Below are positions 14,103 to 23,801 of a stretch of DNA of 64,000 nucleotides, in pieces. The DNA is from Coprothermobacter proteolyticus DSM 5265 (GTDB taxonomy: Bacteria; Coprothermobacterota; Coprothermobacteria; Coprothermobacterales; Coprothermobacteraceae): assembly GCF_000020945.1 (NCBI RefSeq), contig NC_011295.1, positions 372,001 through 436,000 of the forward strand, in the 5' to 3' direction. The notes beneath the pieces were generated by a model. That model saw nothing but the letters and a program-made list of their open reading frames with translations. It was not told the DNA's origin and ran no database searches. A program made the position numbers and the translations under genes. Every line of letters begins with the position of its first letter. Within the stretch, counting starts at the first letter, position 1.

Positions 14103-15677
14103 CTACGTCTTCGTATACTTTTTAACTTTCTTTAAAGCCATACCTAAGAGGTCTTGCATGTTCTCATCTTTTAGCAGCAATAACCCAGCAAAATAAACCA
14201 GAGCTGCTACCACTATTAGCACAATAAGATTCAAGCCTTCATAGGGCAAATACAGCTTCCACACCAAAATGACTAGAAGCATTAGTACTGCTGCAGCTGT
14301 GCTCTTCCACAGAGCCTTTACTATCCTCAAAGTTTGTATTTGGTGCCTGCGTGCCCATGATATATATAGCCACAAGCAAAGAACAGTCCAAGAAATAGCA
14401 GTACCTATGGCAAACCCTGCTGCATTCATGTGCAGTCTTATCCCAAAAAAGTAGTTCAGAAAAGCGTTTAATACTATGCCGAAGATGTTCCTCTTAAGTG
14501 GAGTAATATTGTCTTTCTCTGACAGAAAGACAATGGCGAGAAGGTTTTGCAAGCCCAAGAACGGAACCCCTAAAGCGTAGAAAAGCAAAGCTCCGCTGGT
14601 CAGGGTAGCAGCTGCTATGTCGAATGCTCCACGCATGTAAACCAGTTTTACAATGGGTAAAGCAAGCGAGGCAAGGCCAACCGCCGACGGCAGCACAATG
14701 AGCCAGATTAGTTGTATGCCGCGGCTAACTGCGCTGGCTTGCTCTGGCCAGTCCATTTTTGCTGATGCGCTTGATATGGCTGGGTACAGCACGCTGGTAA
14801 TAGGCACGGCAAACAAAGTAATAGGCAAGTTGTAAAGAAGAGAAGCATAGTTTAGAGCTGAGATATTACCTACAGGCAGGAAAGAAGCCATGAGCTGGTC
14901 TACCAGAGTAAAGGAGATAATAACGACCTGCCCAGCTAAGATCGGTAGCAGAAACTTTAAGTAATCCGAGACGTATCTATTCCATAAGCCAGAAGGCTTA
15001 AGGTTGGCCCTATAGGGCAAGGACATGTAATAGGCAATTGCAAAAGTGGCAAAACCTGTTGTAAGAGCCGATAAAGCCAGAGCCGTTGGTGTGGCACCAT
15101 GCAGTGCACCCGCTAAAGCAAGTACCAGCACACCAGAGGCTGATGCAAATAAGTTGATACCAATTTGAGGAAGGAAGTTTTCAAATATTTGCAGTAACGT
15201 TATTTGCATGGAAGAAAGCACCTGAAACAAAAAGATAAGTGCAGTGAACCGAATAAAGAACACAGTTAGACTCAACCGCTGAGGGTCATTGTAAAACCCT
15301 GGTGCCAAGATGGCAATAAATGGCTGAGGCACTATCATCATCAATGCCGTAAAGAGTAAGAGCAGGGTTACAAGCCATCGGTAAATGCTGGAGTATGCCT
15401 TCCAGAAAGCTTCTTCACCCTCCTGGTTTCTAAGGTGAATAAGGTAAGGAAGCAGAGAGCTGTTTATGGCACCAAAAAAGGCTGAGCCGATTCTTGTGGG
15501 TATCGCTTGGCTCACATTGAAGGCATCTTTTACAACGCCTGCACCAAAGTAAAACGCCGTGAGCATCTCTCTGAAGAAGCCAAACACCTTCGACCACATA
15601 GTAGATACAGAGAGTGCCACGACCGATTGTTTTTTGCTCAGATTCAACTTAGAAGCCACGAATTCATTGTAACGCAT
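14103..15677 (-). CDS. murJ: MurJ/MviN-family lipid II flippase
   Basis: A 524-residue polytopic protein of MurJ/MviN length with about 14 hydrophobic segments. The N-terminus has SVSTMWSKVFGFFREMLTAFYFGAG, including the conserved arginine-glutamate pair, and the second half has VLYPAISS and the charged loops typical of the family. MurJ moves lipid II across the membrane for peptidoglycan synthesis; paralogues in this position may instead flip polysaccharide precursors. The gene sits at the downstream end of a leftward glycosyltransferase block, so it could serve either pathway. The start at 15677 has no strong ribosome site; another ATG is not nearby. The end is terminated at 14050-14087. 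Confidence 0.88.
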   Translation of the reverse strand: MRYNEFVASKLNLSKKQSVVALSVSTMWSKVFGFFREMLTAFYFGAGVVKDAFNVSQAIPTRIGSAFFGAINSSLLPYLIHLRNQEGEEAFWKAYSSIYRWLVTLLLLFTALMMIVPQPFIAILAPGFYNDPQRLSLTVFFIRFTALIFLFQVLSSMQITLLQIFENFLPQIGINLFASASGVLVLALAGALHGATPTALALSALTTGFATFAIAYYMSLPYRANLKPSGLWNRYVSDYLKFLLPILAGQVVIISFTLVDQLMASFLPVGNISALNYASLLYNLPITLFAVPITSVLYPAISSASAKMDWPEQASAVSRGIQLIWLIVLPSAVGLASLALPIVKLVYMRGAFDIAAATLTSGALLFYALGVPFLGLQNLLAIVFLSEKDNITPLKRNIFGIVLNAFLNYFFGIRLHMNAAGFAIGTAISWTVLCLWLYISWARRHQIQTLRIVKALWKSTAAAVLMLLVILVWKLYLPYEGLNLIVLIVVAALVYFAGLLLLKDENMQDLLGMALKKVKKYTKT

Positions 15678-15768
15678 AGCGTGGAATAGGAAGCTAGTGG
15701 CAGCATTCAGTGGAAATTGTCAGTGTGACAAAGACAGTTTGCCTTTACCGATGCAGACGTTAAACCTT

Positions 15769-16896
15769 TTACCGGCTAAGGAAGAGATCGTAAATCTCTT
15801 CCATCTGAGGTATTATGTTTTGCAAGTCGTACTGCTTGACCAATTCTTTGCTTTTTTCTCCCATTGAACGCCGTAAGTTCCCTGAGTTGATGAGACGTTC
15901 TATGGCTATGGCAGTTTGTTCTGCGTCATCTAGAGGTACTAGATAACCATTTTCGCCACTCTTCACCAAATCCCTGTTTCCTCTCACGTCTGTAGCTATT
16001 ATGGGTAAGCCTACCGCCATGGCTTCCATGAGCGCCCTTGTTAGGCCCTCGTGACGTGAAGTGAGTATGAATATATCTGAGGATGCCATAAGTTCGGCCA
16101 CATCTCTTCGAAAGCCTAAAAAGGACACTTTGTCTTGTAGCATTAGCTCGTTTACAGCCTTCTTTAGTTGCTGCTCACTTTCTCCATTTCCGACGACAAG
16201 GTAGTGGAAGTTTGTTTTGTTCAGTTTTGACAAGGCTTTTAGAACTTGAATGTGGTTCTTGCGTGGAATAAGCTCTGCTACAGTGATAAGAACGGTCGAC
16301 AGTTCAGAAATGCCTAACTCCTTCCTTTTTTCAGACCTGTCTATGCTCGCGCCTCTTTGTTCTAAGTTGGCTATATCTACTCCTACACCAGGTACAAAGA
16401 ACACTTTTCCGTTTCTCCGTAATTTGAACTTCTGGGCTGCTTTGTAGTCTTCTTCATTTATGGTTATCAGTCCATCAGTCCAGTGTGCAGCAAGCTTCTC
16501 CATGTTGTAATAAAGTAGCCAGTTCTTTAGTGGTGCGCCTTTATAGAAGTGGAATCCATGGGCTGTGTAAAGCACCGGATGCGTATTAGTTCGCTGACAG
16601 GCAAGACGGGTGATGAAAGCTGCAACAGGCGTATGCACATGAACAAGCGAAAAGCGTATCTCTTTGAGCAGTTTTTCCATTTGTTGTAGCGACTTAAAAA
16701 CCTTGGGAGAATAAGGGCTCCTACTGAAATCTACATTGTGTTTTATGACGCCAATGTCATCAAACTCTTGCTGCCTATTTCCAAGCTTTGTTGCCACGTG
16801 GACTTCATAGTCTTTTCCCTGTAAGAGTTTCATAAAGGGTATGTGAAAGTTTAAGAGGTGGCTTTCGACCGTAGCGACAAAGAGAACTCTCTTCAT
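15769..16896 (-). CDS. Glycosyltransferase family 4
   Basis: A 375-residue GT4 enzyme with two Rossmann halves. The N-terminus is KRVLFVATVESHLLNFHIPF, a short form seen in CapM/EpsD-like transferases, with VHVHTPVAAF and YTAHGFHFYKG in the acceptor domain. The donor half has AELIPRKNHIQVLKAL, then SRHEGLTRALMEAMAVGLPIIATDVRGNRDLV, containing the E-x7-E motif. It probably adds a sugar to a lipid-linked surface polysaccharide from the cytoplasmic side. It overlaps the next upstream gene (16893) by four bases, marking an operon with the GT2 gene. The exact sugars cannot be read from sequence. Confidence 0.9.
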   Translation of the reverse strand: MKRVLFVATVESHLLNFHIPFMKLLQGKDYEVHVATKLGNRQQEFDDIGVIKHNVDFSRSPYSPKVFKSLQQMEKLLKEIRFSLVHVHTPVAAFITRLACQRTNTHPVLYTAHGFHFYKGAPLKNWLLYYNMEKLAAHWTDGLITINEEDYKAAQKFKLRRNGKVFFVPGVGVDIANLEQRGASIDRSEKRKELGISELSTVLITVAELIPRKNHIQVLKALSKLNKTNFHYLVVGNGESEQQLKKAVNELMLQDKVSFLGFRRDVAELMASSDIFILTSRHEGLTRALMEAMAVGLPIIATDVRGNRDLVKSGENGYLVPLDDAEQTAIAIERLINSGNLRRSMGEKSKELVKQYDLQNIIPQMEEIYDLFLSR

Positions 16897-17837
16897 TTGA
16901 TCCTATTTCGTTGTTTTCGCTTCGCCCTCATCGCTCTTAGTCCTTTCCACATCTGGAGCAGAATAGCTTTTGGAACTGGTACCACAAAGTAAGGCAAGAT
17001 GAATGCAAAGTTCTTTGTTTTTTTAAGATACTTTATAGGATACTTTGTAACTTGTTTTATCTGGCCAGAAAGCTTCCCGTAAGAAAATAGCAATAAAGTG
17101 AAATATAAAAGTCTTCGAGGACAATAGGTAGCTAGATCGTCGCCAAATTTATCTAAAGTTCTTAAGTATATTGGGAACCAAAGATGAGATTTACTGAGAT
17201 AGTCACTGCTTACCCTTACTCCTTGGGTAGTGTACTTTCTAAGTGGTAGATGCAAATAAAATACTTTAGAACCTTTAATGGCCTCCCATATAGAGATAGC
17301 TTCTCCGCCATAAAGTGCGTCATCAAACTTTAATTTTGGAATCGCTTTTGAAGGATAGAGCCAGAGATATTCTCCTTCGAACTTGCCACATAGGAAATCT
17401 TCATAGTGTACCAGCTCACTTTTTCCGCAGTGCTTTCCTGTGTAGTTTCCGTTAGAATCTCTACAGTTGGCTAACACGAAATCAAAATTCCCCTGAGAAG
17501 CGATTGAGACAAGCCGCTCAACAGCATCCGGTACCAATGAGTCGTCGTCGTCTAGGATCAAAAAATAATCGCTCTTCACAAAGTCCATGCCATTGTCTTT
17601 ATTTCCAGCTGGACCGTGTTTGTATCTAGTATTGCATACGTAGCAGATTCTTGAGTCCTTGTTCATGTAACTTTCTACGATTTGTTTTGTCTCTATATCG
17701 CAAGCATCATCGGTAACAATAATTTGAAGAATATAAGGGTAAGTCTGTTCCACTGCACTTTCAATAGCTCTACATAGTAGTTTTGGTCTCTTGTATGTCG
17801 GTATTACTATGTCAACTGTGATAGGCTGTTTCTCCAT
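16893..17837 (-). CDS. Glycosyltransferase family 2
   Basis: A 314-residue GT-A type transferase. The N-terminus VDIVIPTYKRPKLLCRAIES and LQIIVTDDACD give the nucleotide-sugar site, and FLILDDDDSLVPDAV is the metal-binding DxD motif. The second half, including KSDYFLILD and a basic C-terminus (RAMRAKRKQRNRIK), suggests peripheral membrane contact. The DNA is visibly more AT-rich than the neighbours, especially at 16980-17330, which may mean transfer from another source. It shares a four-base overlap with the GT4 gene at 15769-16896. The role in surface polysaccharide assembly is inferred from context. Confidence 0.9.
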   Translation of the reverse strand: MEKQPITVDIVIPTYKRPKLLCRAIESAVEQTYPYILQIIVTDDACDIETKQIVESYMNKDSRICYVCNTRYKHGPAGNKDNGMDFVKSDYFLILDDDDSLVPDAVERLVSIASQGNFDFVLANCRDSNGNYTGKHCGKSELVHYEDFLCGKFEGEYLWLYPSKAIPKLKFDDALYGGEAISIWEAIKGSKVFYLHLPLRKYTTQGVRVSSDYLSKSHLWFPIYLRTLDKFGDDLATYCPRRLLYFTLLLFSYGKLSGQIKQVTKYPIKYLKKTKNFAFILPYFVVPVPKAILLQMWKGLRAMRAKRKQRNRIK

Positions 17838-17873
17838 ATTTCAATTATACAAGACGCTAAGTGTATTCCTTCA

Positions 17874-18992
17874 TTATGATGCTTGAAGAAAAGTTTGTAT
17901 CAGCTTGCAATACTGATCAACAATTTTGTCAAGTGAGAACTCTTTAGCTCTTTCCACACCTTTGCTTGTTTCGTCGCTCATCGCCGCCAATATGGCATCA
18001 GCTAATGCTTTTGGAGCGCCAACTGGCACAAGCCTGCCCCATTTCCCATTCTCAAGTATTTCTGCAGGTCCACTCGGGCAATCGGTAGAGACAACTGGCA
18101 AACCTAATGCAAGTGCTTCCGCTAACACGTTACCAAATCCTTCCCATCTTGATGAGAGTACGAAAACTGAACTGTGTTTCATGTATTTGTATGGGTTGTC
18201 TACAAATCCAGGCATACAAATGTCATTTTGTAAGCCAAGCTGCTTAACAAGTTGCTCAAGCTTAGCTCTCTCAGATCCTTCTCCTAAGATCATAAGTCTT
18301 GCCTCAGTTTTCTTCCTAACCAAAGCAAAAGCCTTGATCAGTGTTGGGAAATCTTTTTGTGGATGCAGCCTGCCAACTCCTAAAATGACTGGTGGTTGTC
18401 CTGGTTGGAACCAAGGATGGTTAACTGGCTCTTCAGCCTTCTTGAACATGTCTTCAGTGACTACAGGATTGTAAATAACCTGTACTTTGTTTTTTGGCAG
18501 ATGGTATTTGTTAATGAGCTCTTGAGCGACCCCGTTTGATACACAGATAATTTTGTCTGCCTTAGGATAGAAAGCCCTAACTAATAATGGGATGAACTTT
18601 CCCGCTAAACCGGGAGTGTGTATCATTTCTTCACTCATTTGGCTGTGGATGGTCACGACAAGTCTTACATTGGATGATGCTCTTTCTTTTGCCATTGCGG
18701 CGACAAGGTTCGCTTGGTGTAAAGCAGAAATCAAGACATGAGGCTCTCTTTGCCTTAGGTAGCTTGATAAAGCTGAAATCGCATAACGAGTTCTCTTACA
18801 TTGAAGATCGACCACATTAATAGAGGCTGGCAGCTCTCTCAAGTAAGGACCTTCAGCTTTTGCTAGTACAAAATCGACCTTTAATGCATGTTCACTTAGA
18901 CCTTTGGCGATGTTTACCATGACCCTTTCAGCACCACCGCCTTGCAGGTTTGGCATGAAAAATGTTACATCAGGTGTTCGATTCTTTTCCAT
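17874..18992 (-). CDS. Glycosyltransferase family 4, tandem copy A
   Basis: A 372-residue GT4 enzyme: FFMPNLQGGGAERVMVNIAKGL at the N-terminus, IVTIHSQMSEEM-like acceptor region, and the donor half ILGVGRLHPQKDFPTLIKAF, LSSRWEGFGNVLAEALALG and STDCPSGPAEIL (E-x7-E). It resembles WbnK/PglJ-type alpha-glycosyltransferases. About 540 bases in the middle to C-terminal half are almost identical to the next gene (19060-20193), while the N-terminal acceptor halves differ, so the two enzymes probably use the same donor sugar but different acceptors. It is 67 bases from copy B. AGGGGTGATGAAAGCTT precedes ATG 18992. Confidence 0.92.
   Translation of the reverse strand: MEKNRTPDVTFFMPNLQGGGAERVMVNIAKGLSEHALKVDFVLAKAEGPYLRELPASINVVDLQCKRTRYAISALSSYLRQREPHVLISALHQANLVAAMAKERASSNVRLVVTIHSQMSEEMIHTPGLAGKFIPLLVRAFYPKADKIICVSNGVAQELINKYHLPKNKVQVIYNPVVTEDMFKKAEEPVNHPWFQPGQPPVILGVGRLHPQKDFPTLIKAFALVRKKTEARLMILGEGSERAKLEQLVKQLGLQNDICMPGFVDNPYKYMKHSSVFVLSSRWEGFGNVLAEALALGLPVVSTDCPSGPAEILENGKWGRLVPVGAPKALADAILAAMSDETSKGVERAKEFSLDKIVDQYCKLIQTFLQAS
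18048..18585. repeat. Near-identical tract shared with 19228-19765 (copy A)
   Basis: At a constant offset of 1180 bases this tract matches 19228-19765 with only scattered differences. For example, 18481-18580 differs from 19661-19760 at just a few positions near its end. Two small islands break the match, near 18100-18125 and 18345-18375. Similarity drops sharply on both sides. Confidence 0.85.
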
Positions 18993-19059
18993 AAGCTTTC
19001 ATCACCCCTTGCTTACTGAACTTCATCGTGAAAAATCCGTTCACAGCTTTAGCATCTCT

Positions 19060-20193
19060 TCACTGCTCCAATTCTTTTATCAATGCCACATACTGATCAA
19101 CAATTCTATCTAGAGAAAACTCTTTTGCTCTTTCCGCACCTTTGCCTCTTTCATCATTTAGTGCCTCCAAGATAGCGTTGGCTAAAGCTTCAGGACTTCC
19201 TACTGGTACTAACTTTCCCCATTTGCCTCCTTCAAGTATTTCTGCAGGTCCGCTCGGGCAATCTGTAGAGACAACTGGCAAACCTAATGCAAGTGCTTCA
19301 ATGAGAACTGTTGGCAATCCTTCCCATCTTGATGAGAGTACGAAAACTGAACTATGTTTCATGTATTTGTATGGGTTGTCTACAAATCCAGGCATACAAA
19401 CGTCATTTTGTAAGCCGAGCTGCTTAACAAGTTGCTCAAGCTTGGCTCTCTCAGATCCTTCTCCTAAGATCATAAGTCTTGCCTCAGTTTTCTTCCTAAC
19501 CAAAGCAAAAGCCTTGATCAGTGTTTCAAAATCTTTTGCTGCTGTAAGTCTCCCAACTCCTAAAATGACTGGTGGTTGTCCTGGCTGGAACCAAGGATGG
19601 TCAAGTGGCTCTTCAGCCTTCTTGAACATGTCTTCAGTGACTACAGGATTGTAAATAACCTGTACTTTGTTTTTTGGCAGATGGTATTTGTTAATGAGCT
19701 CTTGAGCGACCCCGTTTGATACACAGATAATTTTGTCTGCCTTAGGATAGAAAGCCCTAACTAACAAGGGGATTGCTTTTGCAAGTTTCTTTTTAGACTT
19801 TCCGATGTCGTGACTCATTGTCCCATGTACGCTGACAATAATTCTTGTTTTTTTACCGCTTAACATATTGGCCCACAGTGCGGTTAGATTGGCATGATGC
19901 AACGCTGAAAGAACAAGTTCAGGGTGTCGTTCCTTTAGGTAGCTTTTCATTGGCCTTAGCCAGCCATAGACGGTATTTGTACCTAAATCCACCACGTTGA
20001 TCCTGCGGTCAATTTGTGATAGGTTCGGACCTTCAGCTTTTCCTAGAACAAAATCGACAACCATTCCTTTTTCAACAAATGCATTTCCCAGGTTAGCAAA
20101 GACTCTTTCTGCTCCGCCACCGCCAAGATTTGGCAGAAAAAGAGCGATGTGAAACTGCCTTAAGTTGAGCAACGGATCATGAATCGTTTTCAT
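19060..20193 (-). CDS. Glycosyltransferase family 4, tandem copy B
   Basis: A 377-residue paralogue of the preceding gene. N-terminus FHIALFLPNLGGGGAERVFANLG, donor-side motifs ILGVGRLTAAKDFETLIKAF, LSSRWEGLPTVLIEALALG and STDCPSGPAEILEGGKWGKL. Its middle and C-terminal halves are near-identical in DNA to copy A, but the N-terminal 130 residues are clearly diverged, giving a mosaic relation. It is first in the leftward glycosyltransferase series, about 200 bases from the divergent UDP-glucose dehydrogenase gene. It probably uses the same activated sugar as copy A; which one is unknown, though UDP-glucuronate and UDP-xylose are made next door. Confidence 0.92.
   Translation of the reverse strand: MKTIHDPLLNLRQFHIALFLPNLGGGGAERVFANLGNAFVEKGMVVDFVLGKAEGPNLSQIDRRINVVDLGTNTVYGWLRPMKSYLKERHPELVLSALHHANLTALWANMLSGKKTRIIVSVHGTMSHDIGKSKKKLAKAIPLLVRAFYPKADKIICVSNGVAQELINKYHLPKNKVQVIYNPVVTEDMFKKAEEPLDHPWFQPGQPPVILGVGRLTAAKDFETLIKAFALVRKKTEARLMILGEGSERAKLEQLVKQLGLQNDVCMPGFVDNPYKYMKHSSVFVLSSRWEGLPTVLIEALALGLPVVSTDCPSGPAEILEGGKWGKLVPVGSPEALANAILEALNDERGKGAERAKEFSLDRIVDQYVALIKELEQ
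19228..19765. repeat. Near-identical tract shared with 18048-18585 (copy B)
   Basis: Counterpart of the tract in copy A. The divergent islands are near 19280-19305 and 19525-19555, and they change the residues around the E-x7-E motif (FGNVLAE against LPTVLIE) and the donor loop (HPQKDFP against TAAKDFE). Confidence 0.85.
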
Positions 20194-20321
20194 ATGCCTA
20201 ATTTAATTCTACGTCAAATGAATTGAAGTTTGTCATGAACTTTTCTTTCCACACGCCAAACGAGAGTCGCTATTCAGTATAGGAAGCGGTAACATGGTTT
20301 TATCTGATTCATACAATGCAG

Positions 20322-20350
20322 TTGGCTTCTAAAGCTACATTGCGTATAAT
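20322..20350 (+). promoter_or_regulatory. Promoter of the UDP-glucose dehydrogenase operon
   Basis: TTGGCT (20322-20327) and a perfect TATAAT (20345-20350) are exactly 17 bases apart, the best sigma-70-type promoter in the window. The start codon follows at 20396. Confidence 0.7.
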
Positions 20351-20395
20351 AGAAAGCTGAGTCAGACTTATGAGTGGGAAGGGTGAAATGGTGCA

Positions 20396-21748
20396 ATGAA
20401 AATTACAGTGATTGGCGGGGGCTATGTAGGTTTAACTACTGGTATTTGTTTTTCATACGTTGGTCATGATGTGGACATTGTAGAGAAAGACCATGCAAGG
20501 TTCAGTGCACTTGAGCTGGGGAAATTGCCAATATATGAGCCAGGATTAGATGATCTTCTACAAAAATCGAGAAGTCGTATAACGTTTTCAAATAAGGTTA
20601 ATAGGGCTTTACTAAATGGCAGTGAGTTAATTGTTATTGCGGTTGGTACTCCTCCGAAAGATGACGGAGACGCTGACCTAACCTTCTTGCATGCTGCTGT
20701 TGAAGAGGTTATAAGTTACTTAGATAGGAGTGCTCAGGCAGTCGTGGCGATAAAATCGACTGTTCCCGTAGGAACTAATGACATGTTGGCGGAGAAGTTC
20801 GGATTAATTTTAGCCGGCCATAGAGTGCAATTTGTTTCCAATCCTGAGTTCTTGAGGGAAGGCCATGCCGTATATGACACGCTGTATCCAGACAGAATTG
20901 TGGTCGGCGCAAGAGATCGCGACGCTGTAGGTGTATTAAGAGAAGCATATGGTCCCATACTACAGCGCTCCTTTGTGAAACCGGATTTTATTACCGACGG
21001 CACTGAAAAGGATTTGCCATACTTTATCGTTACTACGCCTAAGAGTGCCGAACTGGTGAAGTACGCGTCTAATGCTTTTCTTGCTTTGAAGATTAGCTAC
21101 ATTAACGAAATCGCAATGTTGTGTGAGAAAGTAGGAGCAAACGTAAGAGATGTTGCTCTGGGTATGGGCACAGATTCACGGATTGGTCGCAGTTTCTTAA
21201 ACGCTGGAATAGGTTGGGGAGGAAGCTGTTTTCCAAAAGACACGTCAGCTCTAATAAGAACCAGTGAGAAGCATGGTTCCGAATTGTCCATTGTCAGGGC
21301 GGCTGTCAAAGTAAACGATAACATGAAAGATTATTTTGTTAAGAACGTTGAATCTACACTGGGCGACTTACAAGGAAAGACTGTGGCTGTACTGGGGCTT
21401 TCCTTTAAGCCTAATACTGATGACGTGCGGGACTCGCCTGCCATGGAGCTTGTCGACCGTTTAGTCAAGAAAGGTGCCGTTGTAAAGGCTACTGATCCAA
21501 TAGCCATTGAAAATGCAAGGAAGGTACTCCCTGAGTCTGACAAGGTGATTTACGAAGAAGACGTGTACAAAGCATTGGAAGATGTGGATTGTGTTCTCAT
21601 CACTACTGAATGGCCTCATTGGAGTAAGCTGAACTTTGAGCGCATGGCTAGAATTGTTCGCCAGAAGTTGATATTTGACGGGAGGAACTGTTTGGACAAA
21701 GAACTTCTTGAAGGGCTTGGTTTTTTTTATAAAGGAGTGGGAAGATGA
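20396..21748 (+). CDS. UDP-glucose 6-dehydrogenase
   Basis: A 450-residue enzyme of normal length that oxidises UDP-glucose to UDP-glucuronate with two NAD. The NAD site is [30 protein letters not shown] is the family signature in the first half; the catalytic cysteine is in [14 protein letters not shown]; and the C-terminal domain has [21 protein letters not shown]. It feeds the next gene, which decarboxylates UDP-glucuronate to UDP-xylose. The genes overlap by four bases (ATGA). A canonical promoter lies at 20322-20350. AGGGTG is upstream of ATG 20396. The encoded pathway supplies sugars for surface polysaccharide. Confidence 0.95.
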   Translation: MKITVIGGGYVGLTTGICFSYVGHDVDIVEKDHARFSALELGKLPIYEPGLDDLLQKSRSRITFSNKVNRALLNGSELIVIAVGTPPKDDGDADLTFLHAAVEEVISYLDRSAQAVVAIKSTVPVGTNDMLAEKFGLILAGHRVQFVSNPEFLREGHAVYDTLYPDRIVVGARDRDAVGVLREAYGPILQRSFVKPDFITDGTEKDLPYFIVTTPKSAELVKYASNAFLALKISYINEIAMLCEKVGANVRDVALGMGTDSRIGRSFLNAGIGWGGSCFPKDTSALIRTSEKHGSELSIVRAAVKVNDNMKDYFVKNVESTLGDLQGKTVAVLGLSFKPNTDDVRDSPAMELVDRLVKKGAVVKATDPIAIENARKVLPESDKVIYEEDVYKALEDVDCVLITTEWPHWSKLNFERMARIVRQKLIFDGRNCLDKELLEGLGFFYKGVGR

Positions 21749-22683
21749 AAAGAGTATTGGTGACTGGTGGCGCAGGATTTATAGGTAGTCATCTATGTGA
21801 ACGTCTTCTAAATGAAGGTAATGAAGTTTTTTGCATGGATAACCTTGAGACTGGAAGTATACGTAACATTGAGACGTTCAAAGAAAATCCCTTGTTTCAC
21901 TTTATTCAACAGGATGTTATAGAGCCAATCGAGCTCCGGGTTGACGAAATCTTCAATTTTGCTTGTCCAGCTAGCCCACCACGTTACCAAAAAGATCCGG
22001 TCCATACTTTGAAGACGTCTGTGTTGGGAGCACTAAACCTTTTAGAATTGGCTACTAACACTGGAGCCAAGATAATGCAGGCATCAACCTCGGAAGTTTA
22101 TGGAGATCCCGCTATCTCGCCGCAGCCAGAAACTTACTGGGGTAATGTGAACCCGATTGGCCCTCGATCCTGTTACGACGAGGGGAAGCGATGTGCAGAG
22201 ACGTTATTCTTTGACTATGGCCGACAATTCGGGACAAAGATAAAGGTGATCAGGATTTTCAATACGTATGGACCACGGATGGATCCTGAGGATGGTAGGG
22301 TTGTATCAAACTTTATTGCGCAAGCTCTGAAAAATGAACCACTCACAGTATATGGTGATGGTAGTCAGACACGCAGTTTTTGCTATATTGACGATCTTAT
22401 TGAAGGTATAATGAGCATGATGCAGACTGATGAGTCGTTTTCAGGTCCTGTTAACTTGGGCAATCCTGAAGAAGTTACTGTCTTGGAGGTAGCGAAACTT
22501 GTGCTTGAGCTTACATGTAGCAAAAGCGAAATTGAGTTTAGGCCTCTTCCGCAAGATGATCCAAAACGAAGGAAGCCTGACATAACATTAGCAAGGCAAA
22601 CTCTTGGCTGGGAACCAACGGTAAAACTAAAAGAAGGGCTTATCACAACAATACAGTACTTTAGAGAATGTCTGCGTTTTTAG
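21745..22683 (+). CDS. UDP-glucuronate decarboxylase (UDP-xylose synthase)
   Basis: A 312-residue extended SDR. The NAD motif is [17 protein letters not shown]; the segment [21 protein letters not shown] is characteristic of UDP-xylose synthases; STSEVYGDP and [12 protein letters not shown] provide the catalytic Ser/Thr, Tyr and Lys; and [10 protein letters not shown] follows. The enzyme converts UDP-glucuronate to UDP-xylose. Its start overlaps the stop of the dehydrogenase, and the next gene starts at its end, so the three form one operon for making and using this sugar. All key residues are intact. Confidence 0.94.
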   Translation: MKRVLVTGGAGFIGSHLCERLLNEGNEVFCMDNLETGSIRNIETFKENPLFHFIQQDVIEPIELRVDEIFNFACPASPPRYQKDPVHTLKTSVLGALNLLELATNTGAKIMQASTSEVYGDPAISPQPETYWGNVNPIGPRSCYDEGKRCAETLFFDYGRQFGTKIKVIRIFNTYGPRMDPEDGRVVSNFIAQALKNEPLTVYGDGSQTRSFCYIDDLIEGIMSMMQTDESFSGPVNLGNPEEVTVLEVAKLVLELTCSKSEIEFRPLPQDDPKRRKPDITLARQTLGWEPTVKLKEGLITTIQYFRECLRF

Positions 22684-22694
22684 GGGTGAATCCT

Positions 22695-23711
22695 GTGGTC
22701 AATAATGAAAAGAATAGTTTACCTCTTGTAAGCATTATAATTGACAACTATAACTATGGAAGATTCATCCAGGATGCTATAGAAAGCGCTTTGAATCAGA
22801 CCTATCCTAACATTGAAGTCATAGTCGTTGATGACGGTTCTACTGACAATTCCAGGGAAATCATTAGTAGATATGCCTCTGCTGGGCTTGTAAAGGCAGT
22901 GCTAAAAGAGAATGGTGGGCAGGCGTCAGCCATGAATGCGGGGTTTGAAGTGTCAAGTGGTGACTTGGTAGTGTTTTTGGATTCTGACGATGTGCTTAAG
23001 CCCGAAGCTATCGAAGTAGCCGTTAAAACATGGCACCCTGGCGTTAGCAAAGTGCAGTGGCGTTTAGAGGCGATTGACGGGCAAGGCAGCTCTATAGAAC
23101 TGTTTTTTCCACCTCTGAATGCTCATCTGCTTAACGGGAACGTGCAACACATTGCGAAAAGGTGGTTTTACTTTGGTTTAAGCCCACAGAGTGGAAATTT
23201 GTACCCGCGTGATTTCTTGGAAATTGCAATGCCTTTGCCAGAAGAGGAATGGCGCATTTGCGCGGATTATCCATTAATTGCGGCAGCTGTTTTTTACGGG
23301 GAGATAATTTCTTTACCAGATGTTCTTGGTTTGTATCGCTTACATGGGGGAAATGCAGTTGGAAAGAAATCTGCAAAAATAAGTGTTGTTTTAGAACAAA
23401 ATGACAAAGTCCGTAGGTACCTTCATGAAAGGTTTTGCAGGTTTGCAAAAGGCATAGTTTCGAGCGGATTAGACGAAAAAAGGCTAAAGTTGGTCAATGC
23501 GATTCTTTCAAAGGAAAACGGAATACCATATGTCTCACGGGTTAGAACCGGCTTTTGTGGTGCTCTAGATTCTTTAGTGTATCCGTTTTTTACTAGTTTC
23601 TCAAAGAGAGTTCTGAGCTTTATTTGGTTTTTACTTGTCGGTGTTCTCCCCAGCTCATTAGCTAAATTTGTGGCTGTGCAAGGAATTCCGGACGGGAATA
23701 CTGTGGGTTAA
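22695..23711 (+). CDS. Glycosyltransferase family 2
   Basis: About 338 residues. The GT-A fold is clear: PLVSIIIDNYNYGRFIQDAIESALNQ, IEVIVVDDGSTDNS, then GGQASAMNAGFEVSSGDLVVFLDSDD (DxD metal site). The C-terminus has one or two hydrophobic segments (VLSFIWFLLVGVLPSSLAKFV) that could anchor it. AGGGGTGAATCCT precedes a GTG at 22695, which I prefer; an ATG at 22668 inside the preceding gene is also possible. It may transfer xylose or glucuronate made by the two preceding genes (inference). AT content rises from here into the broken mutase gene. Confidence 0.88.
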   Translation: MVNNEKNSLPLVSIIIDNYNYGRFIQDAIESALNQTYPNIEVIVVDDGSTDNSREIISRYASAGLVKAVLKENGGQASAMNAGFEVSSGDLVVFLDSDDVLKPEAIEVAVKTWHPGVSKVQWRLEAIDGQGSSIELFFPPLNAHLLNGNVQHIAKRWFYFGLSPQSGNLYPRDFLEIAMPLPEEEWRICADYPLIAAAVFYGEIISLPDVLGLYRLHGGNAVGKKSAKISVVLEQNDKVRRYLHERFCRFAKGIVSSGLDEKRLKLVNAILSKENGIPYVSRVRTGFCGALDSLVYPFFTSFSKRVLSFIWFLLVGVLPSSLAKFVAVQGIPDGNTVG

Positions 23712-23738
23712 CTTATAATACGTGAAAGCCTTGGTTGC

Positions 23739-23754
23739 CATTGTTTCGACAATG
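23739..23754 (+). terminator. Small hairpin after the GT2 gene, possible weak terminator
   Basis: CATTGT (23739-23744), TTCG loop, ACAATG (23749-23754), followed by TTATTG rather than a full T-run. The UUCG tetraloop makes the hairpin stable, but termination strength is doubtful. Confidence 0.3.
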
Positions 23755-23801
23755 TTATTGTGGGTTAATGTGACAATTTGGTGTAATGATGCCACAAGGA
23801 A

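Noticed and set aside
17926-19654. Long open frames on the plus strand (182 and 170 codons) antisense to the two GT4 genes, with similar sequences
   Set aside because: They are conserved only because the underlying tract is duplicated; composition is serine/proline-rich as in antisense frames, with no ribosome site or domain.
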